A stretch of DNA of 64,000 nucleotides from Streptomyces stelliscabiei (GTDB taxonomy: Bacteria > Actinomycetota > Actinomycetes > Streptomycetales > Streptomycetaceae): contig NZ_JADBGF010000001.1 of NCBI RefSeq assembly GCF_014873495.1, positions 10,168,001-10,232,000 on the forward strand, in the 5' to 3' direction. A program made the translations under genes and the position numbers. Shown here piece by piece: positions 42,201 through 50,600 of this stretch. A model generated the notes under the pieces. It was not told the DNA's origin and did no database searches. It saw only the letters and a list, made by a program, of their open reading frames with translations. Numbering within the stretch: position 1 is the stretch's first letter; the number at the start of each line of letters is the position of its first letter.

Positions 42201-45200
42201 CCGAGCAGAACTTCACAGTTCGCCGGCTGCAATCACGCGCCGGCAACCGCCACGCGGTGTTCCTCACCCACGCCCGCGAGGCCATCACCTACGAGTACGA
42301 GCGGAAACCTGCCGACCCGCGCACAGCCCATGGCATCACCCTGGCCGTGGACGACTTCGGCAATGTGCGCAGCTCGGTGAGCATCGGCTACGGACGCCGC
42401 CAATCGGATACCTCGCTCCCGTCGGCCGATCAGGCACGACAGGCTCAGATCCTCATCACACACACCGAGAGCGACGTCACCAACGCCATCGACTCGACCT
42501 CCGACCATCGCACGCCGCTGCCCTGCCAGACGCGCACCTATGAGCTGACCGGGCTGAGCCTGCCGACGGGCCACCCCCGCTTCACCTTCGACGAGATCCG
42601 TGACGCTGTGGCGACGGCGGCCCCGCTCGATTACGAGGCCGCGCCCATCGCCGGGACCCGGCAGAAGCGCCTGATCGAACACGTACGGACGTACTACCGC
42701 CGCGACGACCTCACCGGGCCTGCCCAGTTGTGCGAGCTCCAGCCGCTGGGGTTGCCCTTCCAGAGCTACAAGCTCGCCTTCACCCCCGGCCTCGTCACCC
42801 ATGTGTACGGCGACCGGGTCACCGACACCATGCTGGCAACCGAGGGCCGCTACGTGCACACCGAAGGTGACGCCAACTGGTGGGCGCCCCTTGGCCGGAT
42901 CTTCTACTCACCGGACCCGGACGACACCCCGACCCAGGAGCTGGCGCACGCCCGACAGCATTTCTTCCTGCCGCACCGTCACCGCGATCCGTTCCACACT
43001 GAGACGGTCAGCACCGAGGGTGTGGCGACATACGACGCCTACGACCTTCTGCTGCAGGAGACCCGTGACGCGCTCGGCAACCGGGTCACCGTCGGGGAGC
43101 GCCACACCGACCCGACCAGTCCACCGGTCCGGCTCGCACAGGACTACCGGGTGCTGCAACCCGCGTTGGTCATGGATCCAAACCGCAACCGGTCAGCAGC
43201 CGTCTTCGACGCCCTGGGCATGGTCGTCGGCACCGCGCTGATGGGAAAACCGGAAGACGTACCGGCGCGGGGCGACCAGCTGACCGCGGCATTCCACGCC
43301 GACCTGACCCGGGCTCAGACCGACGCGTTTCTCGCCAACCCCCGAGGACCGCTGGCGGCCACCCTTCTGGATGGCGCTACCAGCCGCGTGGTGCATGACC
43401 TGACGGCCCACTGGCGCGAGCCCGACCCGGCACGCAAGCCACCGATCTCCATCGCCACGCTCGCTCGGGAGCAGCACGCCGCCGAGCTGGCCCCGGGCGG
43501 CCTCCCACGCATCCAGGTCGCCCTCTCCTTCGTCGACGGGTTCGGCCGGGAGATCCAGCAGAAGGTCCCGGCCGAGCCGGGACCGGTGCCGCAGCGCGCC
43601 GCCGACGGCACGATCATCATCGGCGCCGACGGGCAGCCGCAGCTGACCGCCCACGACATCGACCCGCGCTGGGTGGGCAGCGGCTGGACGGTGTTCAACA
43701 ACAAGGGCAAGGCCGTCCGCCAGTTCGAGCCGTTCTTCACCGACACCCACCGCTTCGAGTCCGACGTGCGCATAGGGGTCAGCCCGGTGCTCCTCTACGA
43801 TCCGATCGGTCGAGTGGTCGCGACCCTGCGGCCTGATCACAGTTGGGAGAAGACGGTCTTCGCCGCGTGGCGGCAGGAGACCTGGAACGTCACGGACACC
43901 GTGCTCGTCGCCGACCCTGCGGCCGACGTCCACGTGGGCGACCACTTCCGACGCCTCGAGCCCGCCGCATACCTGCCCACCTGGCACGCACTGCGCACCG
44001 ACCCGGCGCATACAGCGGCGTTGGCGGCCCAGTACCCGGACGCGGACGACCGGGCCAACGAGACCCGAGCCGCACGGCAGACCGAGCTGCATGCCGCGAC
44101 GCCGACCGTCACCCATGCCGACTCGCTCGGCCGCACCATTGTCACCGTGGTCCACAACCGGCTGCGCTACAGCGACGCGCCTGCCCCCCAGCCACCGGTC
44201 GAGGAGTTCCAGCGCACCAGCGTCGTCCTGGACGTCGAGAACAACCAGCGCGAAGTGACGGACGCAGTGAGCCGGGTCATCATCAGGTACGACCACGACA
44301 TGCTGGGCAACCCCGTCCACCATGCCAGCATGGAGGCGGGCGAACGCCGGATGCTGCACGACGTGGCGCGCAAGCCACGCTACGCCTGGGACAGCCGCGG
44401 CCACCGCTTCCGCACCGCTTATGACGCGCTTCAGCGGCCGACCCAGTCTTTCCTGCGCGAAGGCGCGGGTGCCGAGTTGGTCGTCGAACGCAGCACATAC
44501 GGAGAGAGTCGCCCCGATCCGCACCTGCGCAACACGCGCGGGCGGCTGATCGAACACCGTGACCAGGCCGGTGTCGTCACCACCGACGACTACGACTTCA
44601 AGGGAAATCCGCTGATCGGACGCCGTCGCCTCGCCCGGGACTACAAAGCCACCCTGGACTGGAGCAGCTCCCCGTCACTGGAGCCCGAGATTTTCACCAG
44701 CCGGACCAGGTACGACGCCCTCAACCGCCCCACCCAGTCGGTCGCCCCGCACAGCGACCGGCCCGGCACCGTGATCAACGTAATCCAGCCGACCTACAAC
44801 GAGGCCAGCCTGCTGGAACGACTGCACGCCTGGCTTGACTCGCCCGCCGAGCCGACTCGCCTGCTCGATCCCGCCACCGCGACCCTCGCCGCGGTCAGGG
44901 ACATCGACTACGACGCCAAGGGCCAGCGCACCTCCATCGACTACGGCAACGGCGTCCGCACCCGCTACCGCTACGACCCCCGCACCTACCGGCTGACCCA
45001 CCTGCACACCCGCCGCGACCCGGCCGCCTTCCCGGGCGACTGCCCTGACATGGCCCCGGTGGGGTGGCCCGGCTGCCAGGTGCAGAACCTCCACTACACC
45101 TTCGATCCGGCCGGCAAAATCACCCACATCCGGGACACCGCCCAGCAGACCGTCTTCTTCCGCAACCAGCGCGTCGAGCCGGCCGCCGAGTACACCTACG

Positions 45201-47305
45201 ACGCCGTCTCCCGGCTGATCGAGGCCACCGGGCGGGAACACCTGGGCCTGGCCGGAGGCGTGCCGAACCCACCGTCCCCGCACTCGTACAACGACGCTGC
45301 CCGCATCCCCGTACTTCACCCCGGCGACGGCAATGCCATAGGCCGGTTTGTGGAGCGATACGTCTACGACGCCGTGGGCAACCTCCTCGAAATGCGCCAC
45401 CGCGGCACGGATCCGGCACACGCAGGATGGACACGCACCTACGCCTACGCCGAGACCAGCGGGCTCGAGCCCGGCCGGCCGAGCAACCGACTGACCAGCA
45501 CCACCGTCGCCGGAGTGACCGAGACCTACAGCGCCGCGGGGGGCGGCTATGACACACACGGCAACCTGCTGCACATGCCGCACCTGAACACCATGCGGTG
45601 GGACGAGGACGACCGGCTGCGGATGACTCAACGGCAGGCGGTGAACCCCGCGGACGCCGACGGCGTACTGCACCAGGGCGAACGCACCTGGTATGTCTAC
45701 GACTCAGGCGGGCAACGGGTACGCAAGGTGACGGAACTCCCCGGCGGCCAGGTCAAGGACGAACGCGTCTACCTGGGGGCCCTCGAAATCTATCGCGCCC
45801 ACGGAGCGAACCCGCTGGTGCGAGAGACGCTGCACATCATGGACGACCAGCGGCGCATCGCCCTCGTGGAGACCCGCACCGAGGGATCCGAGCCCGGAGT
45901 ACCCCGGCAGCGGATCCGCTACCAGTTCGACAACCACCTCGGCTCGGCGGTGCTGGAGCTCGACGACGCGGCGCAGATCATCTCCTACGAGGAGTACGCG
46001 CCCTACGGCAGCTCCACCTACCAGGCAGGGCGCGGCACGACAGAGGCGGCGAAACGCTACCGGTACACGGGGAAGGAGCGGGACGAGGAAAGCGGGTTCT
46101 ATTACCACGGGGCGCGGTATTACGCGCCGTGGCTGGGGCGCTGGACATCGCCCGACCCAGCCGGACTGAAAGATGGAACCAATCGGTACGCGTACGTCCA
46201 CAATGCCCCGACGCGGCTGGTCGACCCGTCGGGCACGCAGGGCGAGAGTTTCGAGGATCTCGACCAACCGATCAAGGAGTTGAACGAGAGCAACACGGTG
46301 CAGGACCTGCTCACGGACAAACGTGCTCCGTTGACGCCCCGGGGCAAGCCATGGGACATCAACACGAAGGAGGCACGCAAGTACGGCAACAAACAGGCCG
46401 CAGCACACCGAGCGGCCAGCGGCATGAACCAGGGTGCCACCGTCCAGGCGGGCCACACCGCTGCAGCCCGCCACGCCCCGGAGTCTGGCATCAGCGAAGC
46501 CGACTGGGACAGGCAACGCATGCAGGAGCTCCACAGCCGCAAAGGACAGGGCCTGGACGTCAACGTCCAGGATCAGACCGGCAAGCGAACGACAAGGACC
46601 CGCCACACCGCCCAGGAAGGGCTCATCGACGACGCGGTGGATCGAGCGAGGGCGGGCAACGGCGGCAAGCTCACACCGCAGGGGCAACTCGATGCGGCTG
46701 CCGAGGTCGACTGGCGCACGTCCAACGTCCCCATGGACCAGCGTGACGTCGAAGCAGTCCGCAAGGGCGGGGCGGCAGCACCAGAGAAGGGGCCGAAGGT
46801 CGGCCCGACGGGAGAGGTTGTCAAGTCGGAAACGGCTGCGTCCAAGGCCGTGAAGACAGAAGCCAAAGCGATCAAGGCCGGAACCGAGGCAATCGAACAG
46901 GGCGCGAAGGCAGGCGGGAAGAGCGCACTCAAGAAGCTCGGAACCAAGGCGCTCAAGGTGATCCCGTTCGTCGGCATCAGCGCGGGCGTCGCGTCGGCCG
47001 GATACGAGGCGTCCCAGGGCAACACCGGCACGGCCGCCCTGGACGCTGTCGGGCTGATCCCCGTGGCCGGTGACGTGGTGGACGCTGCCAGGCTGGGCGT
47101 GGCGGTCGGTGAGGTCGCCAACGAGGCGCTCGGCATCAGCGACGTGGCTGCCGAGCACGGCTCGGCCGTCGAAGGCGCGGCGAAGTCCCTCGGTATCAAT
47201 CAGGACGCATCCATAATCATCGGGGCAACCGGAGCAGCCCTCAGCGCCATCACGATCGCCCCGAGTATCGCCATCGGCCGGACCATCTCTGGCTGGTTCA
47301 ACTGA
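39227..47305 (+). CDS. Tc toxin TcB-TcC fusion (SpvB/TcdB/RHS protein with C-terminal effector region)
   Basis: A 2692-residue protein with the fused TcB-TcC layout. Residues about 25-330 are the SpvB-like start (SISLPKGGGAVRGIGEKFAA, GPQLALSYNSDAGNGPFGFG). FG-GAP-like blades follow at about 527, 582 and 693 (DLAGDGHLDL, DLNGDGHADV, DIDGSGTTDI), then the TcdB middle domain and RHS/YD repeats. The RHS-associated core ends GRWTSPDPAGLKDGTNRYAY (about 2304) and VDPSG (about 2333), the region where TcC proteins cut themselves. In known Tc toxins TcB-TcC forms a hollow cocoon holding the cleaved C-terminal effector for delivery through TcA. Here the effector region (about 2337-2692) contains AGHTAAARH, then Lys/Ala-rich and hydrophobic segments; its activity is unknown. 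Convergent with the TcA gene. Confidence 0.92.
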   Translation: MAAPERASGRAAGDQQVQGSSLPAPPSISLPKGGGAVRGIGEKFAANPVTGTGAMTVPIATSTGRSGFGPQLALSYNSDAGNGPFGFGWNLALPSITRKTDKGLPQYRDADESDVYILSGVEDLVPVLRPDGTRFVDDTSAPGYVVHRYRPRTEGLFARIERWTHVATGDMHWRSVSADNVTTLYGTDSRSRIERPADHQPSKESSRVFSWLICESFDDKGNAVVYEYAAENTDNVDHSLASERNRLRKANRYLKRIKYGNRVSRLVQPDLSQATWLFEVVFDYDEGHYETVDPDPSLPSAEQHQFARASVTPAHPWAARPDPFSSHRAGFEVRTYRRCRRVLMFHHIPDLPTGEDGYEGLVRSTEFDYADLDYSRPVSVDDELAHQGSTRIASFIRRVTQSGYVRDDSQPAVVRGGVTYATYLKQSLPPLELEYSKAVVQDEVRDVEAERPESLPVGYDGVCQWVDLHGEGIPGVLTELSGGWIYHRNRSPLPDEGTDSTAARFGPAELVATKPNLFLAGGRARLVDLAGDGHLDLAMLDGPTPGLYEHDDDEGWLPFRPFTSCLNLDFRDPNLRLVDLNGDGHADVLITEEDAVVWHPSLAEQGFGPATRVTQPLVEEDGPRLVFADGTQSVHLADMCGDGLAGLVRVRNGEVCYWPSLGYGRFGAKVTVDNAPWFDTPGAFDQRRILLADIDGSGTTDIIYLHHDGPCLYFNQAGNRFSDPRRLRGLPATADGVSVTTADLLGNGTACLVWSSPLPADHRRPMRYVDLMGGDKPHLLTRAVNNLGAETRVHYTPSTKFYLADQRAGRPWVSRLPFPVHVVERVETYDHVSHNRFVTRYAYHHGHFDGEEREFGGFGMVEQQDTEHIDALSSSAAFPVGTNVDASSHVPPVLTRTWFHTGIHLGGAHVSDFFAGLLDASDKGEYYREPGLTDEQARALLLTDTVLPAGLTTEEERQACRALRGSVLRQEVYALDGTGTDDYPYGHPYTVSEQNFTVRRLQSRAGNRHAVFLTHAREAITYEYERKPADPRTAHGITLAVDDFGNVRSSVSIGYGRRQSDTSLPSADQARQAQILITHTESDVTNAIDSTSDHRTPLPCQTRTYELTGLSLPTGHPRFTFDEIRDAVATAAPLDYEAAPIAGTRQKRLIEHVRTYYRRDDLTGPAQLCELQPLGLPFQSYKLAFTPGLVTHVYGDRVTDTMLATEGRYVHTEGDANWWAPLGRIFYSPDPDDTPTQELAHARQHFFLPHRHRDPFHTETVSTEGVATYDAYDLLLQETRDALGNRVTVGERHTDPTSPPVRLAQDYRVLQPALVMDPNRNRSAAVFDALGMVVGTALMGKPEDVPARGDQLTAAFHADLTRAQTDAFLANPRGPLAATLLDGATSRVVHDLTAHWREPDPARKPPISIATLAREQHAAELAPGGLPRIQVALSFVDGFGREIQQKVPAEPGPVPQRAADGTIIIGADGQPQLTAHDIDPRWVGSGWTVFNNKGKAVRQFEPFFTDTHRFESDVRIGVSPVLLYDPIGRVVATLRPDHSWEKTVFAAWRQETWNVTDTVLVADPAADVHVGDHFRRLEPAAYLPTWHALRTDPAHTAALAAQYPDADDRANETRAARQTELHAATPTVTHADSLGRTIVTVVHNRLRYSDAPAPQPPVEEFQRTSVVLDVENNQREVTDAVSRVIIRYDHDMLGNPVHHASMEAGERRMLHDVARKPRYAWDSRGHRFRTAYDALQRPTQSFLREGAGAELVVERSTYGESRPDPHLRNTRGRLIEHRDQAGVVTTDDYDFKGNPLIGRRRLARDYKATLDWSSSPSLEPEIFTSRTRYDALNRPTQSVAPHSDRPGTVINVIQPTYNEASLLERLHAWLDSPAEPTRLLDPATATLAAVRDIDYDAKGQRTSIDYGNGVRTRYRYDPRTYRLTHLHTRRDPAAFPGDCPDMAPVGWPGCQVQNLHYTFDPAGKITHIRDTAQQTVFFRNQRVEPAAEYTYDAVSRLIEATGREHLGLAGGVPNPPSPHSYNDAARIPVLHPGDGNAIGRFVERYVYDAVGNLLEMRHRGTDPAHAGWTRTYAYAETSGLEPGRPSNRLTSTTVAGVTETYSAAGGGYDTHGNLLHMPHLNTMRWDEDDRLRMTQRQAVNPADADGVLHQGERTWYVYDSGGQRVRKVTELPGGQVKDERVYLGALEIYRAHGANPLVRETLHIMDDQRRIALVETRTEGSEPGVPRQRIRYQFDNHLGSAVLELDDAAQIISYEEYAPYGSSTYQAGRGTTEAAKRYRYTGKERDEESGFYYHGARYYAPWLGRWTSPDPAGLKDGTNRYAYVHNAPTRLVDPSGTQGESFEDLDQPIKELNESNTVQDLLTDKRAPLTPRGKPWDINTKEARKYGNKQAAAHRAASGMNQGATVQAGHTAAARHAPESGISEADWDRQRMQELHSRKGQGLDVNVQDQTGKRTTRTRHTAQEGLIDDAVDRARAGNGGKLTPQGQLDAAAEVDWRTSNVPMDQRDVEAVRKGGAAAPEKGPKVGPTGEVVKSETAASKAVKTEAKAIKAGTEAIEQGAKAGGKSALKKLGTKALKVIPFVGISAGVASAGYEASQGNTGTAALDAVGLIPVAGDVVDAARLGVAVGEVANEALGISDVAAEHGSAVEGAAKSLGINQDASIIIGATGAALSAITIAPSIAIGRTISGWFN

Positions 47306-47336
47306 AGGATGTCAGGGCTGTGCGGCTTGGGCGCCA

Positions 47337-47678
47337 CTATGCTCCTGACTCCCGATCTCGCTGGTAAAGCGTCTGTCCGGATCTGAGGACGGAATGCAGG
47401 AAGTGGTGTTCCTCCCTGCCGTACTCCTCGAGCTCCTCGGCCGTGACGAAATGCAGGTCGACTGGTACCGCCCAGCCGCCCAGGTAGGGTTCCACCTCCG
47501 ATGCCCGTACCAGGGCGGGCGCGTCGGTCGGCATCACGACCAGCAGGTCGAGGTCGCTGTTCACGGTCGCCCGGCCCTTGGCGTACGAGCCAAACATGAG
47601 GACGCGTTCCGGACGGGCCACTTCAACGATCCGTCCGACGATGGAGTCGATTTCCTCGTCCGTCATGAGTCCAGTCAT
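47337..47678 (-). CDS. MNT-fold nucleotidyltransferase
   Basis: A 113-residue minimal nucleotidyltransferase. Core motif: VLMFGSYAKGRATVNSDLDL (GS-x-A-x-G-x5-SD-x-D) with the third acidic residue in VDLHFVT. Such MNT proteins are usually antitoxins for HEPN RNases (they AMPylate the HEPN toxin) or stand-alone nucleotide transferases. No HEPN gene is adjacent. The start lies only 2 bp after the TcA stop, so translation is probably coupled to TcA; an alternative ATG at 47666 would shorten it by 4 residues. Its 3' end is 31 bp from the end of the TcB-TcC gene. It may be an immunity or regulatory factor of the toxin locus, but this is inference. Confidence 0.85.
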   Translation of the reverse strand: MTGLMTDEEIDSIVGRIVEVARPERVLMFGSYAKGRATVNSDLDLLVVMPTDAPALVRASEVEPYLGGWAVPVDLHFVTAEELEEYGREEHHFLHSVLRSGQTLYQRDRESGA

Positions 47679-47680
47679 GT

Positions 47681-50600
47681 TCAGTCCACCGTGTAGTTGA
47701 GGATGAGGAAGAGCTCGTCGACCGCGTCCGCGGGCAGCGAGTCAAAGTCCGGGGCGCCGGCCTTGCGGATCTTCACCGTCCAGCCGGTCATCGGCGCCTC
47801 CTGGCCGGTGAGATCCTTGGTCGCGCGGTGCATGCCCCGGTATGTGGGGTCGGGGGCCAGCGTGAGTAGATCGCCGGACCCGGAGCCCAGCGGCGCGAGC
47901 TGCACCTCGTACGTGGCTGTGTCCTTCATTCGCGCGGCGATTTCCACGCGCCGCACCTTCTTGGTGGCGAAGGCGCGGGTGAATGACGGCAGCCGATCGG
48001 TGAGGTCACCGAGTTCGATCGTCTGGTCGTCGGTCGGGTTCGCGGGATGCAGGAACCGGTAGAACTCGTCCGGGAACTCACGCTTCAGGTCCAGCACTCG
48101 GTACAGGCCGTTCCGTCCGCCGGCCAGGGCCACGGAGGACAAGGTCTTGTCGATGTCCTTGAGCGCCTCGGTGCGCAGCAGTCCGCCACCCTCGCGCGCG
48201 GTGTACTGGAGGTGGATCACCACATCCGAGATGGAGTCCGTGTCGAACTGTGCGATCTCGGAGTTCAGCCGCAGGTGCCAGGAGCTGATCGCGCCGGCCC
48301 CCTCGAAGGGCAGATACCGCTGGTCGTCGAACCGCAGGTCGAACACTCCGGCGTCATTGACGGCGGAGCTGGTGGCGATTGACTGGACCGCTGTCACTCC
48401 GTCGCGGAACCGGATGTCGCCCGCAGGGTCCCTGGGGTACTTCCCGCCCAGCAGGGAGGCGTCCTTGCGCAGGCTGTTCGCGGTCAGAGTGAGCGTGCAC
48501 CCCACCGTTCCGTAGGGGCCGACGACGCACGGTACCGACAGCGAGACCGTCTTGAGCCGGCGGAAGTATTGCCCCGGGTGGTCCAGGTCGAAGATCGCCT
48601 CGGGGATGTCGATGAAGCACTCACCGTTGGTCTTCAGCTGCAGCAGTGCGACGGGATCCAGGTCGGCGAGTGAGATGTGCTTGGTCAGCTCGTATTCGCG
48701 CTTGTGGAGCTCCAGATAGGCGGCGTCCAGTCGGCGCAGGTCGTGTCCGAGCCGTTCGCCGGCCAGGAGGCCCTTCCGCAGGCTGTCCCAGTAGCCGTAG
48801 CGGACATAGTTCGAGTCAGAGAGCCCCAGCTCGTGCCGGAAGCACCGCTCAGCCCGCTTAGCCAGGTCGAACGCCAGCTGGTAGCTCTGGAAGTACACGG
48901 CGGACAGCTGGCCGACCATCCAGTCGAATAGTTCCTTGTTGGTGAACTTGGTGCGCTGGAAGTCCTCCTCGGCAGTTGCGTTCTCCCGCTGGCGGTCGTG
49001 ATGGCGGAGTTCCTGTTCGGCGATCCGGTGGCGGATCTCTGCCGCCAGGATCTGCTTGTCGACCTGGGGGAGCTCCGTGGCGGCCATCGCCGCCTGGTGT
49101 TCCCACTCCTGCGCGCGCCGGGCATGCCCGGCCAGCACGCTCGCCACGCTGGCACCCTTCTCGGCCGCGGTGGCCAGCGAGCGCAGCACGGAGACCGCCG
49201 ACTCAGCCGCGCCCCCGATCTGCGGGCCGCCGGTTGACCCCGACACGGTAGGCGTACCGCCGAAGCCTGCAGCACCGGCCAGAAAAGTCGGAATCAGTTT
49301 CAGACCACCGCTCAGGATGGTTCCGACCACGATTGTCGCCTCCAAGCCCAGCGAGACGCCGGACAGGGCGAGTGAGACGTGCTCTCCAGTGTTCAGGCCC
49401 TCGTCGAGCAACCGCTGGTGGTAGGCCCGTCTGAGCTCGACGACATCGCGGCTGCGCAGGCTGGCTTCCCAGGTCTCCCGCGCCTCGGCCACCTGGCTGT
49501 CGCGGACATCCCGCAGGAGATCGAGCAAGGCCATCTCATGACTGGACCGCAGCGCCGTGAACGCCTCGACGTCGCGCTTCTCCAAAGCGCTGAGCATGGC
49601 CGCGCCGAGGTTGCTGACCGCGGCGCAGACCTCCTGCGCGCGCTGGAGCATCACCGAGAAGCGGTACGCCGGCATCGGCGCGCTGATGTCGCTGAGCGCC
49701 GCGCCGATGTCCAGACCGGCCGCCGTGGCTTTGACCAGCAGGGCGGGGTCGATCGGCGGTTCGAACAACGGCAGCTGACGGACCTGCCCGGCGATGTTCA
49801 TGCAATGCCTGATCTTGAACAGCCGGTCATCGACGGCGTCCCACAGCGTCAGCAGCTTCTCGTTGGTCGGGATGCCGAAGTACAGCACATCCAGGCGCGG
49901 CAGTTCGGGGCCGTCGGGAACGGGCGCGGACGGGGCGGGGACGCCTGGCAGCAGATTCTCCACCTGCCGCAGCACATTGCCGAACACGTCGATCCCGGCC
50001 GCCTGGAGCTGGTAGAAGGTCCGCACCGGGTTCGGTACCCGGCGGGGCACGTTCTTGGGCCGAGGCCCGAGCATCGTCGCGGCCAGCACGTACAGCTGAG
50101 TCGCCTCGTTGTTGGATTCGACGGTGTCCTGACCGAAGAGCTGGTCACCCCAGGCGATCAGTGTCTGGATGTACTTGATCAGCACGTTCTTCTGGTATGC
50201 GACCGTGCGCATTCTCGCGATCAGATGCGGATTGAACGGGTGATCGCGCCATTCGGTAACCTGGGCCTGCAACTTGGCATCGCCCTTGGCGATGACCTTC
50301 ATGATGTTCTCGATCTTCTGTTGGTAGTAGTCGGCCTTGGTCGTCTCGTAGAACGGCTTGGTGATCCAGAACTTCTGCTGCGGGGTGTCTGGATCGGGGG
50401 TCGCGGTGTCGGTGCTGGTCGGGTTGAACACGGAGTGGTACCACTCCAGCGCTTCCTCGAACCGCTGGTTGGCGGCGAGCTTGCCCGCGATGAACATCGG
50501 CACGTGGAAGAACAGCTCCCAGTTGTACGCCGCGTACGCGCCCTCGTAGTCGAAGTCCACCTCCTCCGTGGGCCACGGACGCGCGACCGTATCGTTGTTG

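Noticed and set aside
45704..47158. Minus-strand open frame of 484 codons opposite the RHS core and effector region
   Set aside because: Considered as an immunity gene for the toxin, but codon use and composition are those of an antisense frame.
39227..47305. Reading the RHS protein as a contact-dependent or T6SS Rhs toxin
   Set aside because: The SpvB start, FG-GAP/TcdB middle region and adjacent TcA identify it as TcB-TcC; there are no T6SS genes and no PAAR domain.
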